Positions 63,799 to 64,000 of a stretch of 64,000 nt of DNA are shown one piece after another. Numbering within the stretch: the stretch's first letter is position 1; each line of letters opens with the position of its first letter. This DNA is from Alisma plantago-aquatica. Lineage: Eukaryota; Streptophyta; Magnoliopsida; Alismatales; Alismataceae. The stretch covers positions 1,166,821,249-1,166,885,248 of the forward strand of contig OY856409.1 of assembly GCA_963693085.1 (NCBI GenBank), read 5' to 3'. Position numbers and translations under genes: made by a program. The notes under the pieces were generated by a model. It did no database searches. It was given only the letters and a program-made list of their open reading frames with translations, and had not been told where the DNA came from.

Positions 63799-64000
63799 CT
63801 ATTATCACTATATATTCTTCTTTTCTCCTATGAAATTACTTAAAATGAGGGATTAATTGGTCTTTATAGAATCCATGATAGACTTTAAAGATATACCTGA
63901 ATAGTTGGACCTGACTAAGAATTGCAAGTCTATTTGAGAGTCATATGAGTCTCCATACAAAAAATACTCCATCCTCATAATATAAAATAAACTATGAATA
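63799..64000. repeat. tandem unit, copy 2, third piece
   Basis: It begins with CTATT (right duplication of the solo LTR) and matches 10,556-10,750 of copy 1 (shared TTTTCT, CTATGAAA, TTAAAATGAG-like, TTGGT). It runs off the window. Confidence 0.6.

Overview
The window is plant nuclear DNA. It has spliced GT-AG introns, Ty1/copia and Ty3/gypsy LTR retrotransposons primed by initiator-tRNA-Met, a CACTA DNA transposon, and Arabidopsis-type telomere units (TTTAGGG). The one cellular gene has GC-rich exons in AT-rich surroundings, which hints at a monocot, but the sequence does not settle the species.

Region by region: 0-3.7 kb holds old relics: a copia reverse-transcriptase fragment, a miniature LTR element (TRIM), and a decayed reverse-transcriptase-related plant repeat gene. 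4.97-6.55 kb (minus strand) is the only intact host gene, a four-exon WAT1-related (UMAMIT/EamA) membrane transporter with a TATA box. From about 6.9 kb a unit of roughly 2.1 kb occurs twice in tandem. Copy 1 (6.88-11.24 kb) carries a small degraded copia element (7.78-10.04 kb). Copy 2 is cut into three pieces: 11.24-11.48, 54.22-55.37 and 63.80-64.0 kb.

Inside copy 2 sits a 42.7-kb nest (11,478-54,219). The host element is an old minus-strand copia, with its 3' LTR at 11.5-13.2 kb, pol at 13.2-15.8 kb, gag at 28.3-29.3 kb and a partial 5' LTR at 53.4-54.2 kb. Into it went: a 12.5-kb gypsy with 3.8-kb LTRs (15,822-28,312, 5-bp duplication GAAGG); a 10.2-kb gypsy with 2.7-kb LTRs (30,311-40,482); and a gypsy-like element without coding capacity (40,511-53,444). 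The last of these is itself split by a 5.2-kb LTR of a further gypsy (47,061-52,272). Four telomere units seal the joint between the second and third insertions.

From 55.4 to 63.8 kb is a solo LTR of the copia family (duplication CTATT). It was later split by a 6.26-kb CACTA transposon (56,258-62,520, duplication TCC). The CACTA carries a truncated TNP2-type transposase, a Ulp1-like cysteine-protease gene, palindromic subterminal repeats and a foldback of about 190 bp. All transposon genes seen are broken. The host gene's neighbourhood is therefore silent-looking, repeatedly invaded DNA, and most of the interest lies in how the pieces are nested and joined.
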